Source: Bacteroidales bacterium
GTDB lineage: Bacteria > Bacteroidota > Bacteroidia > Bacteroidales > UBA932
Assembly: GCA_004552115.1 (NCBI GenBank)
Contig: SFPH01000119.1
Location: forward strand, 1 to 9,829
Direction: 5' to 3'
DNA: 9,829 nucleotides
Below, in pieces: positions 1 to 6,196 of this stretch. Each line of letters opens with the position of its first letter. The first letter of the stretch is position 1. A program made the translations under genes and the position numbers. Under the pieces are notes generated by a model. The model did no database searches and was not told where the DNA came from. It saw only the letters and a list, made by a program, of their open reading frames with translations.

Positions 1-54
1 GTTGTCCTGCATGATGTCCAAGTCGCCGTTACATGCTGCGGTGACAGGTGCAAT
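1..54 (-). pseudogene. Inverted scrap of the 5' end of a susD-like gene
   Basis: Read on the minus strand, this segment is open throughout and encodes IAPVTAACNGDLDIMQDN. This resembles the end of a lipoprotein signal peptide (TAA before Cys) followed by the mature start of a SusD/RagB protein, in which an LDxxQ-type stretch follows the lipidated cysteine. The forward-strand DNA from 55 onward continues the same kind of protein a few residues later (NMWKSSTDVIQS). The two pieces are therefore probably parts of one gene, with the first ~54 bases flipped. Seen: the reading frame and the lipobox-like end. Inferred: the inversion and a short missing piece between the fragments. A fold-back assembly or amplification chimera is the simplest explanation. 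Confidence 0.55.
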
Positions 55-415
55 ATGTGGAAGTCATCCACCGATGTCATCCAGTCCACATACGGAATAT
101 ACGAGAGGATGAGATCCAACTTCGTACAAAACGACATAAACATCTTCTACTGGGGTGAAGCCAGAGTCGGCGACTACATGTGGGGACCTAGCCTCGAATC
201 CAGAGTCCAGGACAACAACATGATTTCCGTACGCACAAGCACCATGAGTTCGTCCACTTCCTCAGCAGGCTGGTCCAGACTGTATACGACTATAGATCAG
301 GCCAATGCCGTCTTGAAATATGCCCCTACAGTGAACATGACTGATGCTGAACGCAGCTTCGCCACAGGACAAGCGGCATTCGCCCGTGCATATTGTTACT
401 TCTGGGCTGCGCGAA
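55..415 (+). pseudogene. SusD/RagB family outer-membrane lipoprotein, N-terminal fragment
   Basis: About 120 residues resemble the N-terminal part of SusD/RagB proteins. These are surface lipoproteins that cap a SusC-type TonB-dependent transporter and capture glycans or peptides. Supporting stretches are MWKSSTDVIQSTYGIYERMR, the FYWGEARVGDYMWGPSL region, WSRLYTTIDQANAVLKYAP and RAYCYFWAARI. The last is the conserved segment that normally continues with WGD. Here homology stops after ARI at a GAATTC site, where the sequence changes to an acyl-CoA ligase. The family is usually 450-600 residues, so most of the protein is missing. No SusC partner is visible. The ATG at 55 is not a believable start, because it lies inside the mature domain and the frame is open back to base 1. 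The joined 403-residue reading frame should not be treated as a real protein. Confidence 0.8.
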
Positions 416-1266
416 TTCCGTCCAAGGGTATTCTTCGCCGTTCCTCTGATTCTCAGGAAAATGATAGACGACTCAACAGCAAGACCGGCAGGGCAAAACT
501 TGCCGACTATGAGAACAATCCGGAATTCTGCGAGGCGCTCAGGACCATTTTCATGACTGCGATGGGCGGCAACATCGAGGTGTTCGTTACAGGTGGCGCC
601 GCCATTCCGGACTACATCGAGCAGCTTCTCGCCGTCAAGCTCAAGACTCCTTTCGTCACCGGATACGGCATGACAGAATGCGCACCTACCATCTCTCTCG
701 GACACATCGGGGCATACAAGCTCAAGTCAGTAGGCGAGTATGTGAGCGAGCATATCGATGTAAGGATTGACTCAGTCAGCCCTGCCCGTATTGCCGGCGA
801 GGTGCTTGTGAAGGGAGACTGCGTGTTCCCGGGATATTACAAGAATCAGGAGGCTACCGACTCCGTGTTTACAGAGGACGGATGGTTCAAGACCGGAGAC
901 CTCGGAACTATCGACAGGGACAATACCCTCTTCCTCGTGGGACGCAGCAAGAGCATGATTCTCTCATCCAACGGACAGAACATCTATCCTGAGGAGATTG
1001 AGGTGGTTCTTAACAATATGCCTTTTGTCGCTGAGTCTCTCATTGTCAGCAGGAAGGAGAAACTTGTAGCCCTCGTGGTCCTGGACCAGAATGCCCTTGG
1101 GGATGCCGGAACCGATGCGGAGAATCTCGACCAGATCATGGCATCGAATCTCGAGGCGCTCAACAAGATTGTCCCGGCCTATTCCGCAGTGTCCTCATAC
1201 GAACTCCGTCTTGAGCCGTTTGCCAAGACTCCGAAGGGCAGTATAAAGAGGTTCATGTACCAGTAG
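413..1266 (+). pseudogene. Long-chain fatty acid-CoA ligase (FadD-like), 3' fragment with frame break
   Basis: This is the C-terminal half of an AMP-forming acyl-CoA synthetase, which activates fatty acids to acyl-CoA through an acyl-adenylate. It begins at 413 in the second frame (EFRPRVFFAVPLILRKMIDD, typical of the family) and moves to the first frame near 470-480. It then runs to the stop at 1264-1266. Motifs seen after the break are VTGGAAIP, the adenylation motif YGMTECAP, GEVLVKG...PGYYKN, the hinge-side motif DGWFKTGDLG, VGRSKSMILSSNGQNIYPEEIE, and the C-terminal TPKGSIKRFMYQ with the expected late lysine. About half of a normal ~550-600 residue enzyme is absent, and its start is replaced by susD-like DNA. 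The real gene probably continues off this junction in the source genome. The frame break is either a sequencing or assembly error or true decay. Confidence 0.82.
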
Positions 1267-1297
1267 GCAAATTTGTATTCCAAAATATGAAAGGATT

Positions 1298-1328
1298 TTT
1301 GCGATAACAATAAAAATCGTTATATTTG
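1298..1328 (+). promoter_or_regulatory. Bacteroidota-type promoter for tRNA-Gly
   Basis: A TTTG at 1298-1301 and a perfect TAtaTTTG at 1321-1328 are separated by 19 bases. This matches the known Bacteroidota sigma consensus (TTG at -33, TAnnTTTG at -7). Transcription would start around 1335, about 20 bases before the tRNA. Confidence 0.75.
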
Positions 1329-1355
1329 CAGTCCCCTCATCAATTGAGGGGATTT

Positions 1356-1428
1356 GCGGAAATAGCTCAGTTGGTAGAGCGTCGGCTTCCCAAGCCGAAG
1401 GTCGCGGGTTCGAACCCCGTTTTCCGCT
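1356..1428 (+). tRNA. tRNA-Gly (anticodon CCC)
   Basis: This 73-base cloverleaf has a 7-bp acceptor stem (GCGGAAA at 1356-1362 with TTTCCGC at 1421-1427) and a T at the discriminator position, as expected for tRNA-Gly. The anticodon stem TCGGC/GCCGA encloses the loop TTCCCAA, giving anticodon CCC, which reads GGG. The T arm has the standard TTCGAAC loop and a G-U at the base of its stem. The CCA end is not encoded and must be added after transcription, as is common in this phylum. It lies alone between the ligase fragment and the importer genes, with its own promoter and terminator. tRNA genes are common integration targets, but I see no integrase or repeated 3' end here. Confidence 0.96.
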
Positions 1429-1436
1429 CGGTTTCA

Positions 1437-1473
1437 ATGCAGGGATGAACGCCGTCCCTGCATTTTTTGTTTT
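1437..1473 (+). terminator. Rho-independent terminator of tRNA-Gly
   Basis: A perfect 9-bp stem (ATGCAGGGA at 1437-1445 with TCCCTGCAT at 1455-1463) with a 9-base loop is followed directly by a T-rich tract (six T, then G, then four T). It sits 8 bases after the tRNA. Its T tract overlaps the -33 element of the next promoter. Confidence 0.88.
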
Positions 1474-1496
1474 CTTGTAAAAACTTTCTATATTTG
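1466..1496 (+). promoter_or_regulatory. Promoter P1 for the pst-type operon
   Basis: TTTG at 1466-1469, 19 bases, then a perfect TAtaTTTG at 1489-1496. The spacing is the same as in the tRNA promoter upstream. It would start transcription near 1503, giving a leader of roughly 55 bases before the ATG at 1559. The -33 element lies in the T tract of the tRNA terminator, so the two signals share bases. Confidence 0.65.
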
Positions 1497-1524
1497 GAGC
1501 GCAGAAGGGTATTGGCGAAGTCGT

Positions 1525-1535
1525 CATATTTGCAG
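1525..1535 (+). promoter_or_regulatory. Possible second -7 element (P2) for the pst-type operon
   Basis: CAtaTTTG matches the -7 consensus at all but the first base. It continues as ATATTTGCAG, a ten-base string also present in the tRNA and cysD promoters. No TTG lies about 19 bases upstream, so it would need an activator or may be inactive. Its start point would be about 20 bases before the ATG. Confidence 0.35.
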
Positions 1536-1558
1536 CCCTGTGTACTAAAACGAAGAAA

Positions 1559-3496
1559 ATGCTTAAGCGGATAGCAATGAAAATACTATCACCGCTGGCG
1601 GTTTTTATTGCTATTGCCGCCACATTCTCTTGCGGGAGCGGTGATTCTCATGTCAAGAAGGATGTAGAAGGCCAGGTTTCCCTCTCTGGCGCTTTTGCAC
1701 TATATCCTCTTGCCGTGCAGTGGTCCAATGAATTCCAGGCACTGCATCCATCTGTGAAGATTGACGTTTCTGCCGGCGGTGCCGGCAAGGGAATGACCGA
1801 TGTCCTGAACGGAATGGTCGACTATGCGATGCTCTCCAGGGATCTCCACCAGGAGGAAATTGAGTCCGGAGCCCTGGCCTTCATTGTCGGTCGGGATGCC
1901 GTGATTCCTGATTTCAACAGCGGGAATCCCTATGCGGACATGTTGAGGTCAAGGGGACTCACCTCCGAGGAAGCCAGAAAGATATGGGTTACGGGGGAAA
2001 TCCGCACCTGGGGCCAGCTCCTCGGAAACGGGGAGAAGCACAAGATCAATGTTTACACCAGATCCGATGCCTGCGGGGCCGCCCAGACCTTTGCCGCCTG
2101 GTTCGGGGCCAAGCAGGAGGACCTGACAGGCACGGCGGTGTTCGGAGATCCCGGAATCGCCCAGGCCGTACAGAAAGACAAATGGTCGGTAGGCTTCAAC
2201 AATCTGGCATACGCCTATGATTCCCAGACGCACAGGCCGCTGGAAGGCCTTGATGCCATCCCTATCGACATTGATGCGGACGGGAAAATCTCGGATGAGG
2301 AGTCCTTCTATGACACCAAGGAGAAATTGGTCCACGCCATCGAGGACGATTTGTTCCCTTCACCGCCTGCGAGGAATCTCTATTTCGTCAGCAGGGGAGC
2401 GCCCCAGGACTCCGCCTCGCTTTCATTCCTGAAGTTCGTCCTGAAGGACGGCCAGCGTTTCAATGAGCCGGCCGGTTATGTCCAGATTTCAAGCAAGGCC
2501 CTGAGCGACAATATGAAAGCCTACCGTTCTGCGGTCCGGGCCTCGTCCAAGAAGGAGAATACGACGGATGAAATAGTGATAATGTTCATTGCCTTCATTG
2601 TCTTCATCCTGGCTGTATCCAGCGGGGCATTCTTTCAGAAATCATTGAATGACAAGAGAATATACAAACAGAATGTCTCTTCTGCATTCATGTTCGTCCT
2701 CACTGCCTCATCTGTTCTGCTCCTGCTTGCGATGATAGGCGGCCTGCTGGTCAAGGCGCTTCCGATTCTTCAGGAAAACTCCTTCTGGGACCTTGTGACA
2801 TCGTCTGAATGGAAGCCTTCGCAGAAGAAATTCGGCTTCCTGCCGTTCATCACCGGAACTCTGGCCGTGACATTGATTTCCATCATCATTGCCCTGCCGC
2901 TTTCCCTGCTGACGGCCATTTCACTGACGGAGTATTCCAAGAAGCTTGTCAGAAAGTTCATATATCCTGCCCTGGACATTCTGGCTGCATTGCCTTCCGT
3001 CATTTATGGAGTCTGGGGTATTCTCATTCTGATTCCGGTGACCGGGTATTCCCTTGTCACGGCCTCCCTCGTTCTGTGCGTGATGGTGCTTCCGATAATG
3101 GTCAGCCTTTTTGTGGAGATTTTCTCGGCCGTGCCTCAGGATCTGAGGGACGCATCCATGTCGCTCGGAGCCACCAGGTGGCAGACCACCAAGAAAGTCG
3201 TGATCAAGAAGTCATTGCCGGGAATTTTCGCCTCGGTGGTTCTGGCATTGTCCAAGGCTATGGGCGAGACCATTGCCGTGATGATGGTCTGCGGCAGCAT
3301 TCCGGCCATCCCGAAGGGACTGAAGTCCGGATTCTACACCCTGCCTGCCCTTATCGGCAACAATTACGGTGAGATGGCCTCGGTGCCTCTCTATGAGTCT
3401 GCAATCATGTTTGCAGCCCTCATCCTTCTCGTGATTGTGGTGATTTTCAATATATTGTCAAGGATTATCCTGTACAGGATTCAGAAAAGAGGCTGA
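1559..3496 (+). CDS. pstC: Fused PstS-like binding lipoprotein and PstC permease of a phosphate-type ABC importer
   Basis: One 645-residue frame joins two proteins that are usually separate. Residues 1-25 are a lipoprotein signal (hydrophobic stretch, then ATFS before Cys25). Residues ~40-325 are a PstS-like oxyanion-binding domain with LSGAFALYPL (42-51), SAGGAGKG (71-78), LSRD (92-95), YTRSDACGAAQTF (166-178) and an EF-hand-like loop at 237-248. A first membrane segment at ~339-359 and a lysine/arginine-rich loop lead into a PstC permease with the ABC-contact loop DASMSLGATRW beginning at Asp531. A Pst permease normally has six segments with both ends in the cytoplasm. The extra one lets the binding domain stay periplasmic, which argues for a real fusion. 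Residues after Cys25 lack a K-(D/E)2 surface-export signal, which suits inner-membrane retention. Codon 7 is another possible start (ATG at 1577). pstA follows after 2 bases. Phosphate is the family assignment; the exact anion is unproven. Confidence 0.9.
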   Translation: MLKRIAMKILSPLAVFIAIAATFSCGSGDSHVKKDVEGQVSLSGAFALYPLAVQWSNEFQALHPSVKIDVSAGGAGKGMTDVLNGMVDYAMLSRDLHQEEIESGALAFIVGRDAVIPDFNSGNPYADMLRSRGLTSEEARKIWVTGEIRTWGQLLGNGEKHKINVYTRSDACGAAQTFAAWFGAKQEDLTGTAVFGDPGIAQAVQKDKWSVGFNNLAYAYDSQTHRPLEGLDAIPIDIDADGKISDEESFYDTKEKLVHAIEDDLFPSPPARNLYFVSRGAPQDSASLSFLKFVLKDGQRFNEPAGYVQISSKALSDNMKAYRSAVRASSKKENTTDEIVIMFIAFIVFILAVSSGAFFQKSLNDKRIYKQNVSSAFMFVLTASSVLLLLAMIGGLLVKALPILQENSFWDLVTSSEWKPSQKKFGFLPFITGTLAVTLISIIIALPLSLLTAISLTEYSKKLVRKFIYPALDILAALPSVIYGVWGILILIPVTGYSLVTASLVLCVMVLPIMVSLFVEIFSAVPQDLRDASMSLGATRWQTTKKVVIKKSLPGIFASVVLALSKAMGETIAVMMVCGSIPAIPKGLKSGFYTLPALIGNNYGEMASVPLYESAIMFAALILLVIVVIFNILSRIILYRIQKRG

Positions 3497-3498
3497 AA

Positions 3499-4350
3499 AT
3501 GAAGAAGATAGAAAGCAAATACATAGAGGAGAAATTCTTCCAGGTGCTGATGTGGGTCGCCGTGATTACCGTAATGGCCTTCGTCATTTCCATCATCTGG
3601 ACGATATGCGTGAAGGGATTCGGCTCCATCTCGTGGGAAATGGTGACCAGTACTCCTGGAAAGGACTGGAACACTGCCGATGACGGCGGCTTCCTCAATG
3701 CAATCATCGGCTCGCTGATAGTCGTGCTGCCGGCAATGCTTATTGCAATGATAGTCAGTGTTCCGGTAGTATTCTACATGAATCTCTACCGCAGGCGCTC
3801 CAACTGGCTTTCATACGTCGCGCGCCTTGTCTATGACGTGCTGTACGGCATTCCGTCGATTGTCTATGGCGCATTCGCATTCATGATAATGGTGGCAGTG
3901 GGGATGAGGGCATCCGTCCTGGGCGGTATCATTGTCTCGACCCTTCTCATCATACCGATGTTCATAAGGAGCGGGGACGAGATTTCCCGTTCTGTGCCGG
4001 ATGATATGATAGATGCGGCCTATTCCCTTGGCGCAACCAAGTGGGAGACATTGAAAGTGGTTCTGCGGCAGGTGCTTCCGGGAATGGCGACGGCTTCTCT
4101 CCTGGCTGTCGGCAAGGCCATCGGAGATGCTGCTGCGGTGATGTTCACTGCAGGTTTCTCGGATTCGACGGCCACCTCGCTTTCTTCCCCTACGGCCACC
4201 CTGCCTCTTGCCATATTCAACTGGATAACAATGCCGGAGCCGTTCCCGGGCAGGGCTTATGCCGCGGCCCTGGTGCTTACAGTCATAGTCCTGATCCTCA
4301 GCCTCGGAGGCCGTTGGATTACTGGACATTTTACAAAGAACAACCTTTAG
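3499..4350 (+). CDS. pstA: PstA permease subunit of the phosphate-type ABC importer
   Basis: This 283-residue integral membrane protein has about six hydrophobic segments: near 15-37, 69-92, 108-134, 139-156, and two toward the C-terminus, the last at about 250-275. A periplasmic loop containing PGKDWNTADDGGF follows the first. The ABC-contact (EAA) loop DAAYSLGATKWETLK begins at Asp172 and is followed by LPG, the hallmark of binding-protein-dependent permeases. It would pair with the PstC half of the preceding fusion to form the inner-membrane channel. The ATG at 3499 is 2 bases after the stop of the fusion gene, preceded by an AG-rich stretch, so translation is probably coupled. The pstB start follows 9 bases after its stop. 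Length and motifs are normal for PstA. Confidence 0.92.
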   Translation: MKKIESKYIEEKFFQVLMWVAVITVMAFVISIIWTICVKGFGSISWEMVTSTPGKDWNTADDGGFLNAIIGSLIVVLPAMLIAMIVSVPVVFYMNLYRRRSNWLSYVARLVYDVLYGIPSIVYGAFAFMIMVAVGMRASVLGGIIVSTLLIIPMFIRSGDEISRSVPDDMIDAAYSLGATKWETLKVVLRQVLPGMATASLLAVGKAIGDAAAVMFTAGFSDSTATSLSSPTATLPLAIFNWITMPEPFPGRAYAAALVLTVIVLILSLGGRWITGHFTKNNL

Positions 4351-4359
4351 TTTTCAGTT

Positions 4360-5105
4360 ATGGACCAGAATAAATCGACTGAACCGATGATTGTCGAGAA
4401 CCTCAATCTTTCCATCGAGGGAAGACCGATTCTCAAGAACATAAACCTGACATTCCCGGTCAACAGGATCACCTGCATCGTGGGGCCGTCAGGCTGTGGC
4501 AAGAGTACTCTTCTCAAATGCCTCAACAGATTGATAGACAATGTCGATGACACATCCATAAGCGGAAGGATAATGATAGGGGACCAGTCGAACTCCGCAG
4601 GAGAATCGGCCTGGTGCCGCAGCGTCCTTGCCCGCTTCCGATGTCCATATTCGACAATGTGGCCTACGGATGCAGGATTCACGGAATGCATACGAGAAAG
4701 AAGGAACTTGCCGAGGTCGTGGAGCGATATCTCACCGAGGTCGGGCTCTGGGACGAGGTCAAGGACAGGCTTCAGAGTTCCGCACAGAGACTGTCGATCG
4801 GCCAGCAGCAGAGGCTTTGCCTGGCCCGCAGCCTGGCTGTCGAGCCTGATTTCATTCTCGCGGACGAGGCAACGAGTGCTCTTGACCCGGTTTCCAGCAA
4901 GACCGTCGAGGACCTTTTCGTGAAGCTGAAGGAGAAGTATTCCATCATTATGGTTACCCATACCCTGCGCCAGGCATTGAGGATAGCCGACCACGCCGTC
5001 TTCCTCTATCTCGGCGAGGTGATCGAGACGGGAGATGCGAAGAAGGTCTTCGGCTCTCCTGAGGAGGAGCTGACCAGGAAGTATCTTTCCGGCGTATTCA
5101 GCTGA
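4360..5105 (+). pseudogene. pstB: PstB ATPase of the phosphate-type ABC importer, interrupted by a small deletion/frameshift
   Basis: The ATPase that would power the importer is encoded in two frames. Frame one (4360 to about 4590) holds the N-terminal region and Walker A GPSGCGKST (residues 42-50). It should continue after IMIGDQ but instead runs on into unrelated residues. The rest resumes in the third frame near 4590 with ELRRRIGLVPQRPCPLPMS. It includes the Q-loop glutamine, signature LSIGQQQR (bases 4791-4814), Walker B FILADEATSALD (from 4850) and the H-loop histidine of MVTHT (4959-4961). Compared with the family, roughly 8-12 residues between the DQ and the LRRR are missing, so a short deletion that is not a multiple of three fits better than a single-base slip. 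All catalytic motifs are otherwise intact. If the break is real, the importer has no working ATPase from this locus. An assembly or sequencing error is just as plausible. No phoU follows. Confidence 0.85.
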
Positions 5106-5122
5106 TATGCTTGCCGGGCCTG

Positions 5123-5153
5123 TTCCGGCTGTCGGAAAGAATTAGTATATTTG
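5123..5153 (+). promoter_or_regulatory. Promoter for cysDNH
   Basis: A perfect -7 element TAtaTTTG at 5146-5153 lies within the string TATATTTGCAG, as in the tRNA promoter. The -33 region is weak, with only TTCC near 5123-5126 and no TTG at the usual distance, so an activator may be needed. The predicted start near 5160 leaves a leader of about 65 bases before the cysD ATG. This supports cysDNH being a transcription unit separate from the importer. Confidence 0.6.
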
Positions 5154-5159
5154 CAGAAT

Positions 5160-5190
5160 TGCCGCTCAAATCTGATGAATGATTGCGGCA
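5160..5190 (+). promoter_or_regulatory. Inverted repeat in the cysD leader
   Basis: TGCCGC at 5160-5165 and GCGGCA at 5185-5190 can pair as a 6-bp stem with a 19-base loop. It would form at the very 5' end of the cysD message predicted from the upstream -7 box. It does not resemble a SAM or other sulfur-related riboswitch that I know. It could be a regulator site, a stabilising hairpin or chance. Confidence 0.25.
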
Positions 5191-5224
5191 CACTTGAAAT
5201 TGGTTTTATTAACAGCATAGTGAA

Positions 5225-6130
5225 ATGAGCGAACATCTTACTCATCTTAAGGAACTTGAGGCGGAGTCAATCTACATTCTGAGGGAAGTGGCTGCGCAGT
5301 TTGAACGCCCCTGTATCCTTTTTTCAGGCGGAAAAGATTCGATAGTGCTTACATATCTGGCATACAAGGCCTTCTATCCGGCCAAGATACCATTCCCGCT
5401 GGTTCACATTGACACCGGGCACAACTTCCCGGAGACATTGACATACAGGGATGACCTGGTCAGGAAGCTTGGGGCGGACCTGATTGTGGGCTCTGTTCAG
5501 GAGTCCATCGACGAGGGCAAGGTGAAGGAGGAGACCGGCTACAATGCCAGCCGTAACAAACTCCAGACTGTAACCCTGCTCGACACCCTTGCCAAGTACA
5601 AGTTCGATGCGGCCTGCGGCGGAGCGAGGCGGGATGAGGAGAAGGCCCGCGCGAAGGAGCGTATCTTCTCCCACAGGGATGAGTTCGGCCAGTGGAATCC
5701 CAAGAACCAGAGGCCTGAACTCTGGAACATCTACAACGGGATGAAGAATCCGGGTGAGCATTTCCGCGTTTTCCCGATCAGCAACTGGACCGAGATGGAT
5801 GTATGGCAGTATATCTACCAGGAGGGCATTGAACTTCCGAGTCTCTACTATACTCACGAGAGGAAGGTATTCTTCCGTGACGGACAGTGGCTTGCTGCGG
5901 ATCCGGACATTATCCCGCGCCGTCCTGAGGAGGAGGTCGTGGTAAAGGAGGTACGCTGCAGGACAATCGGCGACGTGACCTGCACTGGACTTACATTGTC
6001 TCACGCCCACAGCCTTGAGGACATCATTGACGAGATTGCTTCTTCGAGGGTGACCGAAAGGGGTGGCAGGGCCGATGACAAGCGTTCCGAGACTGCAATG
6101 GAGGACCGCAAGAAGGCAGGTTATTTTTAG
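5225..6130 (+). CDS. cysD: Sulfate adenylyltransferase subunit 2 (small, catalytic subunit)
   Basis: This 301-residue protein is a full-length match to CysD. With CysN it makes adenosine 5'-phosphosulfate (APS) and pyrophosphate from sulfate and ATP in the cytoplasm. It is an N-type ATP pyrophosphatase. The PP-loop SGGKDS is at residues 34-39. Other family stretches are HIDTGHNFPET, ACGGARRDEEKARAKER, FPISNWTEMDVWQYI and the C-terminal EDRKKAGYF. The ATG at 5225 gives the usual N-terminus (LKELEAESIYILREV). It is the first gene of cysDNH and lies 119 bases after the importer operon, with a promoter between. cysN follows after 66 bases, a larger gap than usual but without a clear promoter. I see nothing broken. 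Confidence 0.97.
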   Translation: MSEHLTHLKELEAESIYILREVAAQFERPCILFSGGKDSIVLTYLAYKAFYPAKIPFPLVHIDTGHNFPETLTYRDDLVRKLGADLIVGSVQESIDEGKVKEETGYNASRNKLQTVTLLDTLAKYKFDAACGGARRDEEKARAKERIFSHRDEFGQWNPKNQRPELWNIYNGMKNPGEHFRVFPISNWTEMDVWQYIYQEGIELPSLYYTHERKVFFRDGQWLAADPDIIPRRPEEEVVVKEVRCRTIGDVTCTGLTLSHAHSLEDIIDEIASSRVTERGGRADDKRSETAMEDRKKAGYF

Positions 6131-6196
6131 GATTTCCGGATGCGGCTGCACACTGCCGTTTTCTCCGATTATCTTCCGCAATTATAAGAAAACAAC

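Noticed and set aside
55..1266. A 403-residue open frame that could be read as a novel SusD-ligase hybrid protein.
   Set aside because: The SusD part starts inside the mature domain and stops mid-domain. The ligase frame at the junction is out of phase and only later falls into this frame by chance. No plausible function exists for the hybrid.
1356..1428. tRNA-Gly as an integration site for a mobile element.
   Set aside because: No integrase, no repeat of the tRNA 3' end elsewhere in the window, and ordinary genes on both sides.
2809..3372. A 187-residue plus-strand frame inside the PstC half.
   Set aside because: It is an out-of-frame shadow of the permease, rich in His, Arg and Gly with no recognisable domain.
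5106..5224. A SAM or other sulfur-related riboswitch ahead of cysD.
   Set aside because: The leader is short, and I see only one 6-bp inverted repeat and none of the conserved core sequences of known classes.
6142..6162. GCGGC/GCCGT stem followed by TTTT between cysD and cysN, as a terminator or attenuator.
   Set aside because: Only 4-5 base pairs with a short, interrupted T run. cysD and cysN need equal amounts and are normally one transcript.
5324..6181. A 285-residue open frame on the minus strand opposite cysD.
   Set aside because: It lies fully antisense to a well-conserved enzyme, shows no family motif, and is what the high G+C codon pattern of cysD would produce by chance.
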